Shown here: positions 9,012-16,425 of the stretch, piece by piece
Layout: each line of letters starts with the position of its first letter
Position numbering within the stretch: position 1 is the stretch's first letter
Origin: JAZDCZ01 sp046757925
GTDB taxonomy: Bacteria > Gemmatimonadota > Gemmatimonadetes > Gemmatimonadales > GWC2-71-9
Direction of reading: 5' to 3'
Length of the DNA stretch: 64,000 bases
Assembly (NCBI GenBank): GCA_046757925.1
Contig: JBHHZE010000005.1
Span: forward strand, 40,681 to 104,680
Notes under the pieces: generated by a model
What the model was told of the DNA's origin: nothing
The model's input: the letters and a program-made list of their open reading frames with translations, nothing else
Database searches by the model: none
Made by a program: the position numbers and the translations under genes

Positions 9012-10087
9012 CAGGTCTCCATCATTAGATCTTCAAGTAGCTTGGTCGTATCCGCAACCGGGCCAAGATCGAGGAAATAGCACTTCAGCCGGCCCATGAG
9101 CCTGAGCAACTTGACCACCACCGAAGCCGAGTTGGCACCCCACGTGAGGCTCTCGTATGGCGTAAGGTAGCGTAGGTGCTGAGCCCCTGGCGTGAAGCGC
9201 TCAAGGTGCGGCGACGCTGTCTTGCCCCGCAGAAAGACCAAGGTCGTTGCCGGCAGCGGCTTGGGCGGATCTCCCGGAAACAGCTCGTCGGCGTGTGCTC
9301 TGGTTCGAACCGTGCCATCCGACAGCTCATCACGCTGGTATTCGCCCGACTCGAGCGTGTGCGAGACACGAACCGCTGCAGGGCCCGGCCTCACGGAGAT
9401 TCGACGCCGAAACGGAAGTAGCTCTAGCGTGTTCAATCTCACCACCGCAAACTCGTCGCCAAAGAAAGCGTGACCTCGGTCTGCGAGCGCGAGCGACATC
9501 GTGGTCTTGCCCGATTCCTTGGGGCCCATGAGAATGAGCCCGCGATTGCCTACGCCAATGGTGGCGGCATGAAAGAAGAACGTGTTGCGTTGGAGGCGGA
9601 GCACGCGGTGGATTGCCAGTGACCCGGCGACTGATTGCCAAGGACTCTCAGGGTCCGCAACTATCTGGTGGTCGCAGAATCTGATGGTCCCGGGAGTCGT
9701 GCTGGAACGGATGGCCCGCCATCCCGTCCTTTCGCACTCGATTTTACGAAAACCGAAGTCTGCTAACGCAGAGAGGGCGAAGGCTACCGCGTCGAGAGCC
9801 TCGGGATCATCGAAAGAGATCTGAATCTTTCCCAACGGCTGATCTAGCTGTACACGACAACCGACCACGGGAAGACCGGGCTCGGATTGTGAGACGAGGG
9901 ACTCGCGATACAGGTCGTGGAACCGTTTGCGAAAACTCGGGTCATCGCACCGGAGCGACAAACAACCATCACCGAACCGAAACCAGTCGGTGCAGTCGGC
10001 GGAGACGACCGATCGGATGTCCTTGGAACTCTTTTCACCAGTTACCCCGACCGTTTGAGTAGGAAGAGGGTATGCTGATGACGGCAT
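9011..10087 (-). CDS. HprK-like P-loop kinase of RiPP type
   Basis: A 358-residue protein. Walker A is GPKESGKT at residues 188-195, and the acidic catalytic segment FFGDEFAVV is at 208-216, the layout of HPr kinase C-terminal domains. Such stand-alone HprK-like proteins accompany lasso peptide clusters; in the paeninodin pathway the homologue phosphorylates the C-terminal Ser of the precursor. Here the precursor-like peptide just upstream has a penultimate Ser. The N-terminal 150 residues are not recognised. The ATG at 10087 lies 28 bp after the peptide stop; the stop overlaps the next start (TGATG). Confidence 0.82.
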   Translation of the reverse strand: MPSSAYPLPTQTVGVTGEKSSKDIRSVVSADCTDWFRFGDGCLSLRCDDPSFRKRFHDLYRESLVSQSEPGLPVVGCRVQLDQPLGKIQISFDDPEALDAVAFALSALADFGFRKIECERTGWRAIRSSTTPGTIRFCDHQIVADPESPWQSVAGSLAIHRVLRLQRNTFFFHAATIGVGNRGLILMGPKESGKTTMSLALADRGHAFFGDEFAVVRLNTLELLPFRRRISVRPGPAAVRVSHTLESGEYQRDELSDGTVRTRAHADELFPGDPPKPLPATTLVFLRGKTASPHLERFTPGAQHLRYLTPYESLTWGANSASVVVKLLRLMGRLKCYFLDLGPVADTTKLLEDLMMET

Positions 10088-10114
10088 TGTGCTTGGTCTT
10101 AGAGTCTCGGATTT

Positions 10115-10252
10115 CTAGCCCGAGCCGCCGACTCCGACCACCCACCAGGCGCCGGCAGCGCTCGTGACCTGAAATGTCTTAAGCACTTCTTCCTCGTCCA
10201 TTACCCGGATTTGCGGGGCAACGTATCTGGGTTTTTCGGCCGTTTCGTTCAT
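10115..10252 (-). CDS. Putative RiPP precursor peptide, 45 residues
   Basis: ATG 10252 is preceded by GGAG at suitable spacing, better than the upstream in-frame start at 10297. The N-terminal part, EKPRYVAPQIRVMDEEEV, is charged and holds a Tyr-x2-Pro-x-Ile motif like the YxxPxL leader element bound by RiPP recognition domains. The C-terminal 15 residues, SAAGAWWVVGVGGSG, are small, hydrophobic and aromatic with no Cys, Asp or Glu and one Ser at position 44. It sits between a PqqD-like gene and an HprK-like kinase. The missing acidic residue argues against a lasso macrolactam; the missing Cys rules out thioether rings. Confidence 0.8.
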   Translation of the reverse strand: MNETAEKPRYVAPQIRVMDEEEVLKTFQVTSAAGAWWVVGVGGSG

Positions 10253-10274
10253 TGCATTCTCCAAAAGGGTCTGA

Positions 10275-10550
10275 TCAAGCGTCTTGCACCGGAACAACCA
10301 TTTTCATATCCTGGAACTGCCGGAGCGTCTCCCGGACGTCGCGTTCCACGGCGTCTGTTTCACCAACCGAGAAATGCTCACGAATCGAAGACACAAGTTC
10401 GTCTGTGCTGGCCGGCGAGGCAAGTTTCTCCCAGACATGGGCCGCGGTCTGGTTCAGCATGCAGAAGTTGCTTGCGCTCGGATTGTAGAGAATCGTATCT
10501 TCGGGCATCGGTGCGGATTCGATGTCCGGATCGCGGCGATATCGTTGCAC
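10275..10550 (-). CDS. PqqD-family RiPP recognition element protein
   Basis: 91 residues from GTG 10550, which follows CGGAG by about six bases. A longer frame from TTG 10613 exists, but that TTG is part of a TTGACA that could be a promoter -35 box. The sequence YRRDPDIES, ILYNPSASNFCMLNQTAAHVWEKL, then a helical tail with SIREHFSVG and VERDVRETLRQF, is the PqqD winged-helix fold, which binds leader peptides and presents them to modifying enzymes. First gene of the leftward operon, 22 bp before the precursor-like peptide. Confidence 0.85.
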   Translation of the reverse strand: MQRYRRDPDIESAPMPEDTILYNPSASNFCMLNQTAAHVWEKLASPASTDELVSSIREHFSVGETDAVERDVRETLRQFQDMKMVVPVQDA

Positions 10551-10724
10551 TGACGGCTCCGTTTGCTTGTAATGATCCGAGTCAAATTCATCGCCGAGGC
10601 CGCGGTCTGTCAAGGGACAGCTGAGAGAGCTGTTCTATTGCCCCGGGCAGGGGCCGAGTGCAGATTCCTGCCCTGCTGGGTGAAATCGATTGTTTACACG
10701 GTGAGAACGTCCTAGCGGGGAATC
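10551..10724. promoter_or_regulatory. Divergent intergenic region of the RiPP-like cluster
   Basis: This gap separates the leftward PqqD gene from the rightward formyltransferase, so promoters for both arms should be here. On the minus strand TTGACA occurs at 10613-10608 with TGAATT 17 bases downstream, a good -35 but poor -10. On the plus strand the formyltransferase ATG follows AGCGGGGAATC, a usable ribosome site. No operator palindrome stands out. Confidence 0.4.
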
Positions 10725-11648
10725 ATGCTGCGTGTGGCATTCTTTGGAAGTTCTGATCCAATATCGTGTCAGGCGTTGCAGTTGATCGGGGGGAACCATC
10801 GCGTGGTCGTTGCCGTCCGCCCTCGACCGAGGCCTAAGGGGAGCCGGATGCGTCGAGCGGCAAGAACGGTGCGACGGTTGTTCCGAATGACAGGTTCCAG
10901 TGGCATCGACAGCATTGCGCAGGATCTTGGCGTTCCCGTGGTAGCTGTACGGGCGAGGGACGATGGAGGAACGATCCGTGTGCTCGGCGAGTTCCGCCCC
11001 GACATCATGTGCATTGCGGGCTACCCTTGGATACTGCCCCGAACGGTTTATGAAGTGCCCCGGCTGGGGGCGATCAACCTTCATCCATCGTTGCTGCCGC
11101 GGCACCGTGGTCGCCTGCCGCTGTTTTGGATCTACTATCATGACGATCGGGAGACTGGCGTAACAGTCCACTGGGTCACGGAAAACGTCGATGCCGGTGA
11201 CATAATACTGCAGGACGGTTTCCCGTTGCCACGGGGATTCAGCGTGGAGGCTCTTGGGGACAGAATCGCACGCCGCGGAGCTACTGCGCTCCGGCATGCA
11301 CTCGATGCTATAGAGAGTGGCACGGATCGCCGCGTGCCGCAGGAGGATACGCTCGCCACGGGTGCACCAATGATCGAGCCAGGCAAGATGTACGCTGATT
11401 TTGCACAGTGGGACGTCGAGAGGGTCTGGCATTTTCTGGCGGGTTTGGTCACGAGATTCCAAGAGCCTTTGTTCGATGATACTGGCGTTGCCGTCAGCTA
11501 CAACCGTGTAACAGGCTTTCGGCACGTTGACCACGACCGTGTACCGGGGTCGGTGCAGTGCCTGGGATCTCGAATCGAGTTATTCTGTCGAGGAGGTATC
11601 GTAGATCTCGAGTGTACATCCTCTGGACGGAGTAGGCTTGGTCGATGA
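10725..11648 (+). CDS. Formyltransferase-family protein (Fmt/ArnA-like fold)
   Basis: A 307-residue protein with the formyltransferase N-terminal domain: FFGSSDPISCQALQL, PDIMCIAGYPWILP, INLHPSLLPRHRG and VTENVDAGDIIL, containing the Asn/His/Asp catalytic triad used with 10-formyl-tetrahydrofolate. The C-terminal region is short and not clearly the Fmt tRNA-binding domain, so the acceptor is more likely an amino sugar, amino acid or peptide amine than initiator tRNA. First gene of the rightward arm, divergent from the PqqD gene; its stop overlaps the next ATG (ATGA at 11645). Possible N-terminal formylation of the peptide is inference. Confidence 0.82.
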   Translation: MLRVAFFGSSDPISCQALQLIGGNHRVVVAVRPRPRPKGSRMRRAARTVRRLFRMTGSSGIDSIAQDLGVPVVAVRARDDGGTIRVLGEFRPDIMCIAGYPWILPRTVYEVPRLGAINLHPSLLPRHRGRLPLFWIYYHDDRETGVTVHWVTENVDAGDIILQDGFPLPRGFSVEALGDRIARRGATALRHALDAIESGTDRRVPQEDTLATGAPMIEPGKMYADFAQWDVERVWHFLAGLVTRFQEPLFDDTGVAVSYNRVTGFRHVDHDRVPGSVQCLGSRIELFCRGGIVDLECTSSGRSRLGR

Positions 11649-12283
11649 AGCACGTCCTGGCAGGATTGATCTTTCTGGGTTTCGTGATGGTGGGACTGGT
11701 GTTCGCGCGGCGCGGCTCCATGCACCTAGCGGAGCGGAACCGTAAGTTCGGCGTAAATGTCTTTCTGGTCTATCTGCTGCTTGCATCGTTCTCCGCAGGC
11801 ATTCTACAGAAGAACGCGTGGCCGTTTGCCGACTGGCCACTGATTGCGGGGAAGATTCCAGAAGACATTTCTCAGTACCGGATCATGGTCGTCGATTCGA
11901 CAGATCGAGAATTCGATATCGATTATCGAGCGTGGGAACCGCTGGTGTTTCGCGATTTTGCACAGTGGTTTGTTGTCAAGGCTCCCAAACTTGCCGCCTC
12001 CGAGCGAGCCAAGGCATCTCAATACCTCCTTGACCGTTTGGAGGTTGCCCGCATCCGAAGCAAGAAAGGCGAGCGTGTTGGAACTGTCATCCGAGTGCTC
12101 GGTCCGTTTTCGGCGCCTTATTTTCTCTTGGAGCCCAAGATTTGGTCTGATCCGGACAGCGTACCGCGACACCAACTGATCGGTCTGCGAGTCTATTTCT
12201 ACGAGTGGAATCTTCTGGATCGCGCCAGAGATCCGAGCGCTTTCAGACGTTCCCTGTTCTACGAGTTTCGGAGGCCTTCGTGA
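11645..12283 (+). CDS. Membrane-anchored protein of unknown function
   Basis: 212 residues. Two hydrophobic segments near the N-terminus (about 4-21 and 37-55) are followed by a soluble domain containing YRIMVVDSTDREFDIDYRAWEP and FLLEPKIWSDPD. It resembles the small companion proteins found beside HTTM genes, but I cannot name the family. It overlaps both neighbours (ATGA at 11645 and GTGA at 12280), so it is translated with the formyltransferase and the HTTM protein and probably forms a complex with the latter. Confidence 0.75.
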   Translation: MKHVLAGLIFLGFVMVGLVFARRGSMHLAERNRKFGVNVFLVYLLLASFSAGILQKNAWPFADWPLIAGKIPEDISQYRIMVVDSTDREFDIDYRAWEPLVFRDFAQWFVVKAPKLAASERAKASQYLLDRLEVARIRSKKGERVGTVIRVLGPFSAPYFLLEPKIWSDPDSVPRHQLIGLRVYFYEWNLLDRARDPSAFRRSLFYEFRRPS

Positions 12284-13218
12284 GCAATCGTAGTGCGACG
12301 CTCGCCGCCTCTTGGAATCGGTTTTGGTTTCGCCCGGAATCCGCCTGGAACTTGGCTGCTGCACGGATCGTCTTCGGTGTACATGCCCTGTGGATTCTAC
12401 TGTCAAGAGACCTGGCTGGAATATCAGCGTCTCCGCCGGAGTTTTGGGCGAGTGTCCCGCGAGCCGCCCTGTGGCGTTTCTTGATCTTCCCCGGCCATCT
12501 CAGTTTTGAGCATGTCCTGCAGTGGCTAACAATGGTTTTGCTGGTGGGAGTCGTGCTAGGCATCCATCCTCGTATTACCTGCCTGATGTCGGCACTACTC
12601 CTGTATCACCTGGCACCATATGAGAACATCATGTGGTATCCAGGGCCCACGGAGCGAGGGTTTGAGGTGTCAGTGCTGTCGTTGGTTACTCTGGCATTCG
12701 CTCCCTGCACGGACGTATGGGCGCTGAGAGTGCCGACACGGGGACGCGTTGGAACGCGATCGTGGCACTATAACTGGCCGTTGTGTGTGATGCAGCTCTT
12801 CGTCGCGCAGATATATCTGTTCGCGGGCTACGCGAAGCTCTTTCATGTGGGGCTTGGTTGGATCTCCGGTGACACGATTCGTAATCTCATCCTAGCATAC
12901 GATCAGGCTTTTCAGACAGTGAGCGTTCGGCCGCTCGGCCCCTGGATAGCTGAACGTCCCATGCTGTGCTTCGCAATCGCGCTGGGGGCCGTGGCAATGG
13001 ACCTCGTCTTCGTTGTTGCCGTTTTCTCGAAGAGATCCCGTATTGTCATGATCCCGGCCGCGATAGCATTTCACATTGGAATCCTCCTTACCACAACCAT
13101 CTACTTTCTCAACTGGCCGCAGCTACTGATCTTCGTGAACTGGGATTGGGTGAGACATCGCATGCACCGCTCCCCGGCGACGGCCCAACCACCGGCACTC
13201 GAGACGGTTCTGCTCTAA
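12280..13218 (+). CDS. HTTM-domain (vitamin K-dependent gamma-carboxylase-like) membrane protein
   Basis: 312 residues. The GTG at 12280 is chosen because it overlaps the previous stop (GTGA) and follows GGAGG by five bases; the frame is open 25 codons further upstream. It contains about seven to eight hydrophobic helices. The order AAARIVFGVHALW, the loop YENIMWYPGP, LFAGYAKLFHVGLGWISGD, then AIAFHIGILLTTTIYFLNWPQLLIF is that of HTTM proteins, relatives of gamma-glutamyl carboxylase. Bacterial members have no firmly known reaction. Last gene of the rightward arm; it ends convergently with the next gene, overlapping by 4 bp. Confidence 0.82.
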   Translation: MSNRSATLAASWNRFWFRPESAWNLAAARIVFGVHALWILLSRDLAGISASPPEFWASVPRAALWRFLIFPGHLSFEHVLQWLTMVLLVGVVLGIHPRITCLMSALLLYHLAPYENIMWYPGPTERGFEVSVLSLVTLAFAPCTDVWALRVPTRGRVGTRSWHYNWPLCVMQLFVAQIYLFAGYAKLFHVGLGWISGDTIRNLILAYDQAFQTVSVRPLGPWIAERPMLCFAIALGAVAMDLVFVVAVFSKRSRIVMIPAAIAFHIGILLTTTIYFLNWPQLLIFVNWDWVRHRMHRSPATAQPPALETVLL

Positions 13219-14795
13219 GTTCCCCGTCGTCGCTCGATTACGGTCGCCAGAAGATCGCGCAAGTCATCTCGGTCGTACAACCTCCCCGATACCATTACTT
13301 CCCGGAGTCGTGACAGTGCTGCGATATCTTCGAGAGGATTCTGTTCTACTACAATCAGATCGGCCCGCATGCCGGGTGCGATAGCTCCCCAGAGGTTTCC
13401 TTCACCGACTATGCGTGCGGCATTGACGGTCGCAGTGCTGATGGCTTCGTAAGGAGTAAGACCGCCATCGACAAGGATCCGCAGTTCGTCGTGGACCGCG
13501 AAACCGGTGACCGCGACCAAGGGTGACGCGTCCGTGCCCAACACCAGAGGAACCCCAGATCGGTATAGGCCAACCGCGGCGACCGTTCCCCAGGTGCTGT
13601 GCGCCTTCAGTGACCGGAGGGCTTCGATGGTTTCCCCTTCTGCCATTCGTTTTCGTATAAGCCGAACCGACTCCGCTGTGCGGTACTTCAAGTCATTCCG
13701 TGCGAGAAACGCAGTCGTATCCGTAAACTGTTCGAGAAGTTCTGGTAGCGGCATCAACGTCGCCGTGACGTCGATACCTGAACTCCGTACCTGGTCCACT
13801 ATCTGCGCAAGCCTCTCCCGGTATGCTGCGTTGCGCTCAGATTCGGGCAATCGAACCCCGGTGTCTGTTGTTGCGAGCATCTCCTCTACCAGGAAGTACA
13901 CATGCGCCAACTCGTCCATTCCTGAGTCGAGCACGCTCGGGAGACCGACAGACCGAGGCACATGACCTACGGTGTGGATTCCGGCGTCACCCGCCGCCTG
14001 GAGTGCCGCTGAGAACTCGCCCGGTGTGAGGTTCCCATATAGCTTGATCTGGTCGTAACGGGCGGATCCATCCCGGACGGCCCTCGCCGCTTCGGCCCGC
14101 GACCAAACGTATTCGTGAGCCACCCGCGTGCGCCCCATTACGTAGTCGGGAAAGGGAATCACGAAGCGTACGATGAGGAACGCCGTGCCGAGCGCGGCCC
14201 CCAGTAGTGCGACAGTAACGGTCCGCGGAATGTTTGGGCGCGTAGTGAAGTGTGACATGAGCAGGTAGACAACTACGAAGAGCACCAAGCCCAACCCCAG
14301 TGTGCCTGCGCCGAGAAAGGCGATAACGCGTTTGCCCCGAGCGCCGTCAATGAGCGGGCTTGCAAGATAGAGGTTGGGGCCGACGCGATCCCCAGACGTA
14401 ATCTCATCGCGCCACCTCAAGTACTCGTCCTCGCCAGATAGATCTCTGACACTTGTAACACCGTTCGCTACATCCAGTAGAAGTTCTGCTGCATCCCGCT
14501 GAAAGTGTACGTGCATGTCTGCAAGTCCGGGCAGGACGAAGGCACCCTGCCCAGCGATGACGCGGGCGTTCGCGGGGATCGAGACACTTCCCGTGGGCCC
14601 AATCTGACTTATACGGGTCCCCTCCACTAGGATGGTTTGGTGTTCGAGAATTCCCTCGTGGTCCATAGGGATCACGTTCACGTCCACGAGTACTACTGGG
14701 CTCTGACCAGCTGCCGCGGCCGGACCCAGGAGGAACACAGCCACAAGAATCGTTCTTGCGAATACCCAGCGACAACTCATGGATGCGTGGTCCAT
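13215..14795 (-). CDS. Secreted amidohydrolase with membrane helices inside the fold
   Basis: 526 residues with a signal peptide ending near AAAAGQ; the second ATG (14780) is also possible. It has LVDVNVIPMDHEG, FVLPGLADMHVHFQRD (HxH metal site), GNLTPGEFSAALQAAGDAGIH, VGHVP, ELAHVYFL and VLGTDASP (the final Asp ligand), so the catalytic set looks complete. Between residues about 155 and 220 two strongly hydrophobic stretches (VIAFLGAGTLGLGLVLFVVVYLLM and VTVALLGAALGTAFLIVRFVI, partly quoted) interrupt the domain. These should tether the enzyme to the inner membrane. Substrate unknown. It converges on the HTTM gene and is not obviously part of that operon. Confidence 0.85.
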   Translation of the reverse strand: MDHASMSCRWVFARTILVAVFLLGPAAAAGQSPVVLVDVNVIPMDHEGILEHQTILVEGTRISQIGPTGSVSIPANARVIAGQGAFVLPGLADMHVHFQRDAAELLLDVANGVTSVRDLSGEDEYLRWRDEITSGDRVGPNLYLASPLIDGARGKRVIAFLGAGTLGLGLVLFVVVYLLMSHFTTRPNIPRTVTVALLGAALGTAFLIVRFVIPFPDYVMGRTRVAHEYVWSRAEAARAVRDGSARYDQIKLYGNLTPGEFSAALQAAGDAGIHTVGHVPRSVGLPSVLDSGMDELAHVYFLVEEMLATTDTGVRLPESERNAAYRERLAQIVDQVRSSGIDVTATLMPLPELLEQFTDTTAFLARNDLKYRTAESVRLIRKRMAEGETIEALRSLKAHSTWGTVAAVGLYRSGVPLVLGTDASPLVAVTGFAVHDELRILVDGGLTPYEAISTATVNAARIVGEGNLWGAIAPGMRADLIVVEQNPLEDIAALSRLREVMVSGRLYDRDDLRDLLATVIERRRGT

Positions 14796-14945
14796 ACGCT
14801 CCTAATCATGGAGGACGAAAACCAGACTCTTTTTTGGGGATAGGGGATATCAAAAGAGTACATGAGCCGCCAATAGTCCACCAGGCTACCGGCAGTTGTG
14901 CATGTGGTCAAGCGCGGTCACATTGATACGAATGAGCGCTCAGAT

Positions 14946-15155
14946 ATGAAGGATCCGGTGGGTGAGATAGTCCCCGCTCAATCCGGCACCGCCTGGATCG
15001 ACGAACTCACCGACGAACAGTGCATGGAGATCTTCTGGCTGTACGTAGATCCCCCAGAACCGTTCCTCGCAGGGCACCCGCCGGCCCTCCTCGGCCAAGC
15101 CATGCGCTACGCCCTAAAGTGCGTGGCCGAGGCCAGCGATATTACCGAGCCCTAA
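14946..15155 (+). CDS. Small hypothetical protein, 69 residues
   Basis: ATG 14946 opens a frame with the same strong C/G third-position preference as the neighbouring genes. The product contains WIDELTDEQCMEIFWLYVDPPEPF and a helical C-terminus (partly quoted); it is acidic and has no signal or membrane segment. No clear ribosome site precedes the ATG. It ends 14 bp inside the 3' end of the convergent amidohydrolase-like gene. Family not recognised. Confidence 0.5.
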   Translation: MKDPVGEIVPAQSGTAWIDELTDEQCMEIFWLYVDPPEPFLAGHPPALLGQAMRYALKCVAEASDITEP

Positions 15156-16425
15156 ATTTGTCGTACAACCGCGTGTGCCGCGTCTCCATGGAGACGGGAC
15201 GACCCCGGATGAACACCTGCTCGACAGTGGTCCGCACGTCCAGCGGGTCACCATCCGCGATGAACAAGTCCGCTTGCTTACCAACCTCGATGCTGCCCAA
15301 CCGGTCGTCCACGCCCCAAAACTCGGCGGGCCAGATGGTCAGAGCCTTTAGTGCGATCCCTGGATCGAGCCCGTAGGCCGTTGCCTTGGCCGCGTTGTAG
15401 GGCAGGTTCCGGGAGTTGGCGTAATCACCGGTCGAGAACGCGAACTTGATTCCTCTGGCAGCCAGCACGCCGGGCTGGGCGTAGATGGCGTCAAATGGGT
15501 CGTCCCGGCCGGGGCTGGATAGGATCTGCGAGAACACGACCCTGACGTTCTTGGCTGCCAACGTATCCACCACCTTCCAGGCCTCCCTCGCCCCATATAT
15601 CACATAGTCGAGATCGAACTGCTCCGCCAAATCGATGGCACCCAGTATCTCTTCGTCGGAGTTTGCGGTGATGATGACCGGCATCTCGCCCGTAATCGCC
15701 GGCACCATGGCCTCCATCTGCCGGTCCAGCCTGGGGAGCGCATTCCTGGCCTTACGCGCCGCGTAGCTCTTGGCCTGCTCCAAGTAGTCTTTGAGTTCGC
15801 GCGCCTGCCTCTCTGCCGTCCGCCGGCGTTCCTCGGGAGATCCCTGCGGTCGGAAAAAGCCACCAAAACCTCTGCCGCCGCCGGCACCGAACCGGGGATA
15901 GTTGACTACGAGCGCCGCCAGAGGCTCGACCGCCATCTCCTGCGGCGTCCAGCCGTCCAGGTCTATCAACGCGGCAACACCGGATATGCGGCCTCCAGTA
16001 GGGCCGCTCAGCACGCTCGTGATTCCATTCACACGCGCGACCGGGACCATCTCGGAATGAGGATTGATCGCCACCACGGCCGCCATGGCCGGATCGAAAT
16101 CGCCAAGTTCACGCACGTCGTTGCCGCCCGCCACGGAGCCGATCTCGTTTAGCCCAACCTGGGTCCACGCGTTGATCATGCCGGGGTAGACGAACTTGCC
16201 GGTGGCATCTATCACACGCGCCTCCGCCGGGATCGTCACGTTGGATCCCACGGCGGCGATCTTGTTGCCTCGGATCACTATGGTTCCGTTTTCGATCCGC
16301 GGCCCCGTGACGGGAACGATCGTCGCACCCCGGATTGCGATGGTCTGCGCGCTCGCGGTGGATGCGAAGGCTCCCAACAGAACCATGCCCACCACGGCAG
16401 CTGAGATTCGAGTCACGGTTCTCAC
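15142..16425 (-). CDS. Secreted amidohydrolase-like protein lacking the HxH motif
   Basis: 427 residues with an N-terminal signal peptide (VVGMVLLGAFASTASA). The fold is that of imidazolonepropionase-like amidohydrolases: IAIRGATIVPVTGPRIENG, ATGKFVYPGMINAW and a C-terminal FAFSTGDYAN, with IEVGKQADLFIADGDP. At the position where active members have HxH after PG(L/M)ID there is NAWTQVGL, so the first metal site is missing. It overlaps the upstream tandem amidohydrolase gene by ATGA (16422-16425), so the two form an operon and perhaps a hetero-oligomer. May be a non-catalytic partner. Confidence 0.85.
   Translation of the reverse strand: MRTVTRISAAVVGMVLLGAFASTASAQTIAIRGATIVPVTGPRIENGTIVIRGNKIAAVGSNVTIPAEARVIDATGKFVYPGMINAWTQVGLNEIGSVAGGNDVRELGDFDPAMAAVVAINPHSEMVPVARVNGITSVLSGPTGGRISGVAALIDLDGWTPQEMAVEPLAALVVNYPRFGAGGGRGFGGFFRPQGSPEERRRTAERQARELKDYLEQAKSYAARKARNALPRLDRQMEAMVPAITGEMPVIITANSDEEILGAIDLAEQFDLDYVIYGAREAWKVVDTLAAKNVRVVFSQILSSPGRDDPFDAIYAQPGVLAARGIKFAFSTGDYANSRNLPYNAAKATAYGLDPGIALKALTIWPAEFWGVDDRLGSIEVGKQADLFIADGDPLDVRTTVEQVFIRGRPVSMETRHTRLYDKFRAR

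Noticed and set aside
10115..10252. Lasso peptide precursor
   Set aside because: The core has no Asp or Glu for the macrolactam, and no lasso cyclase or B2-type protease gene is present.
10275..10613. PqqD gene starting at TTG 10613
   Set aside because: No ribosome site precedes it and the TTG is part of a TTGACA promoter-like word; GTG 10550 has GGAG and gives the normal PqqD length.
10635..11534. Leftward 299-residue open frame
   Set aside because: Antisense to the formyltransferase, whose catalytic motifs are intact.
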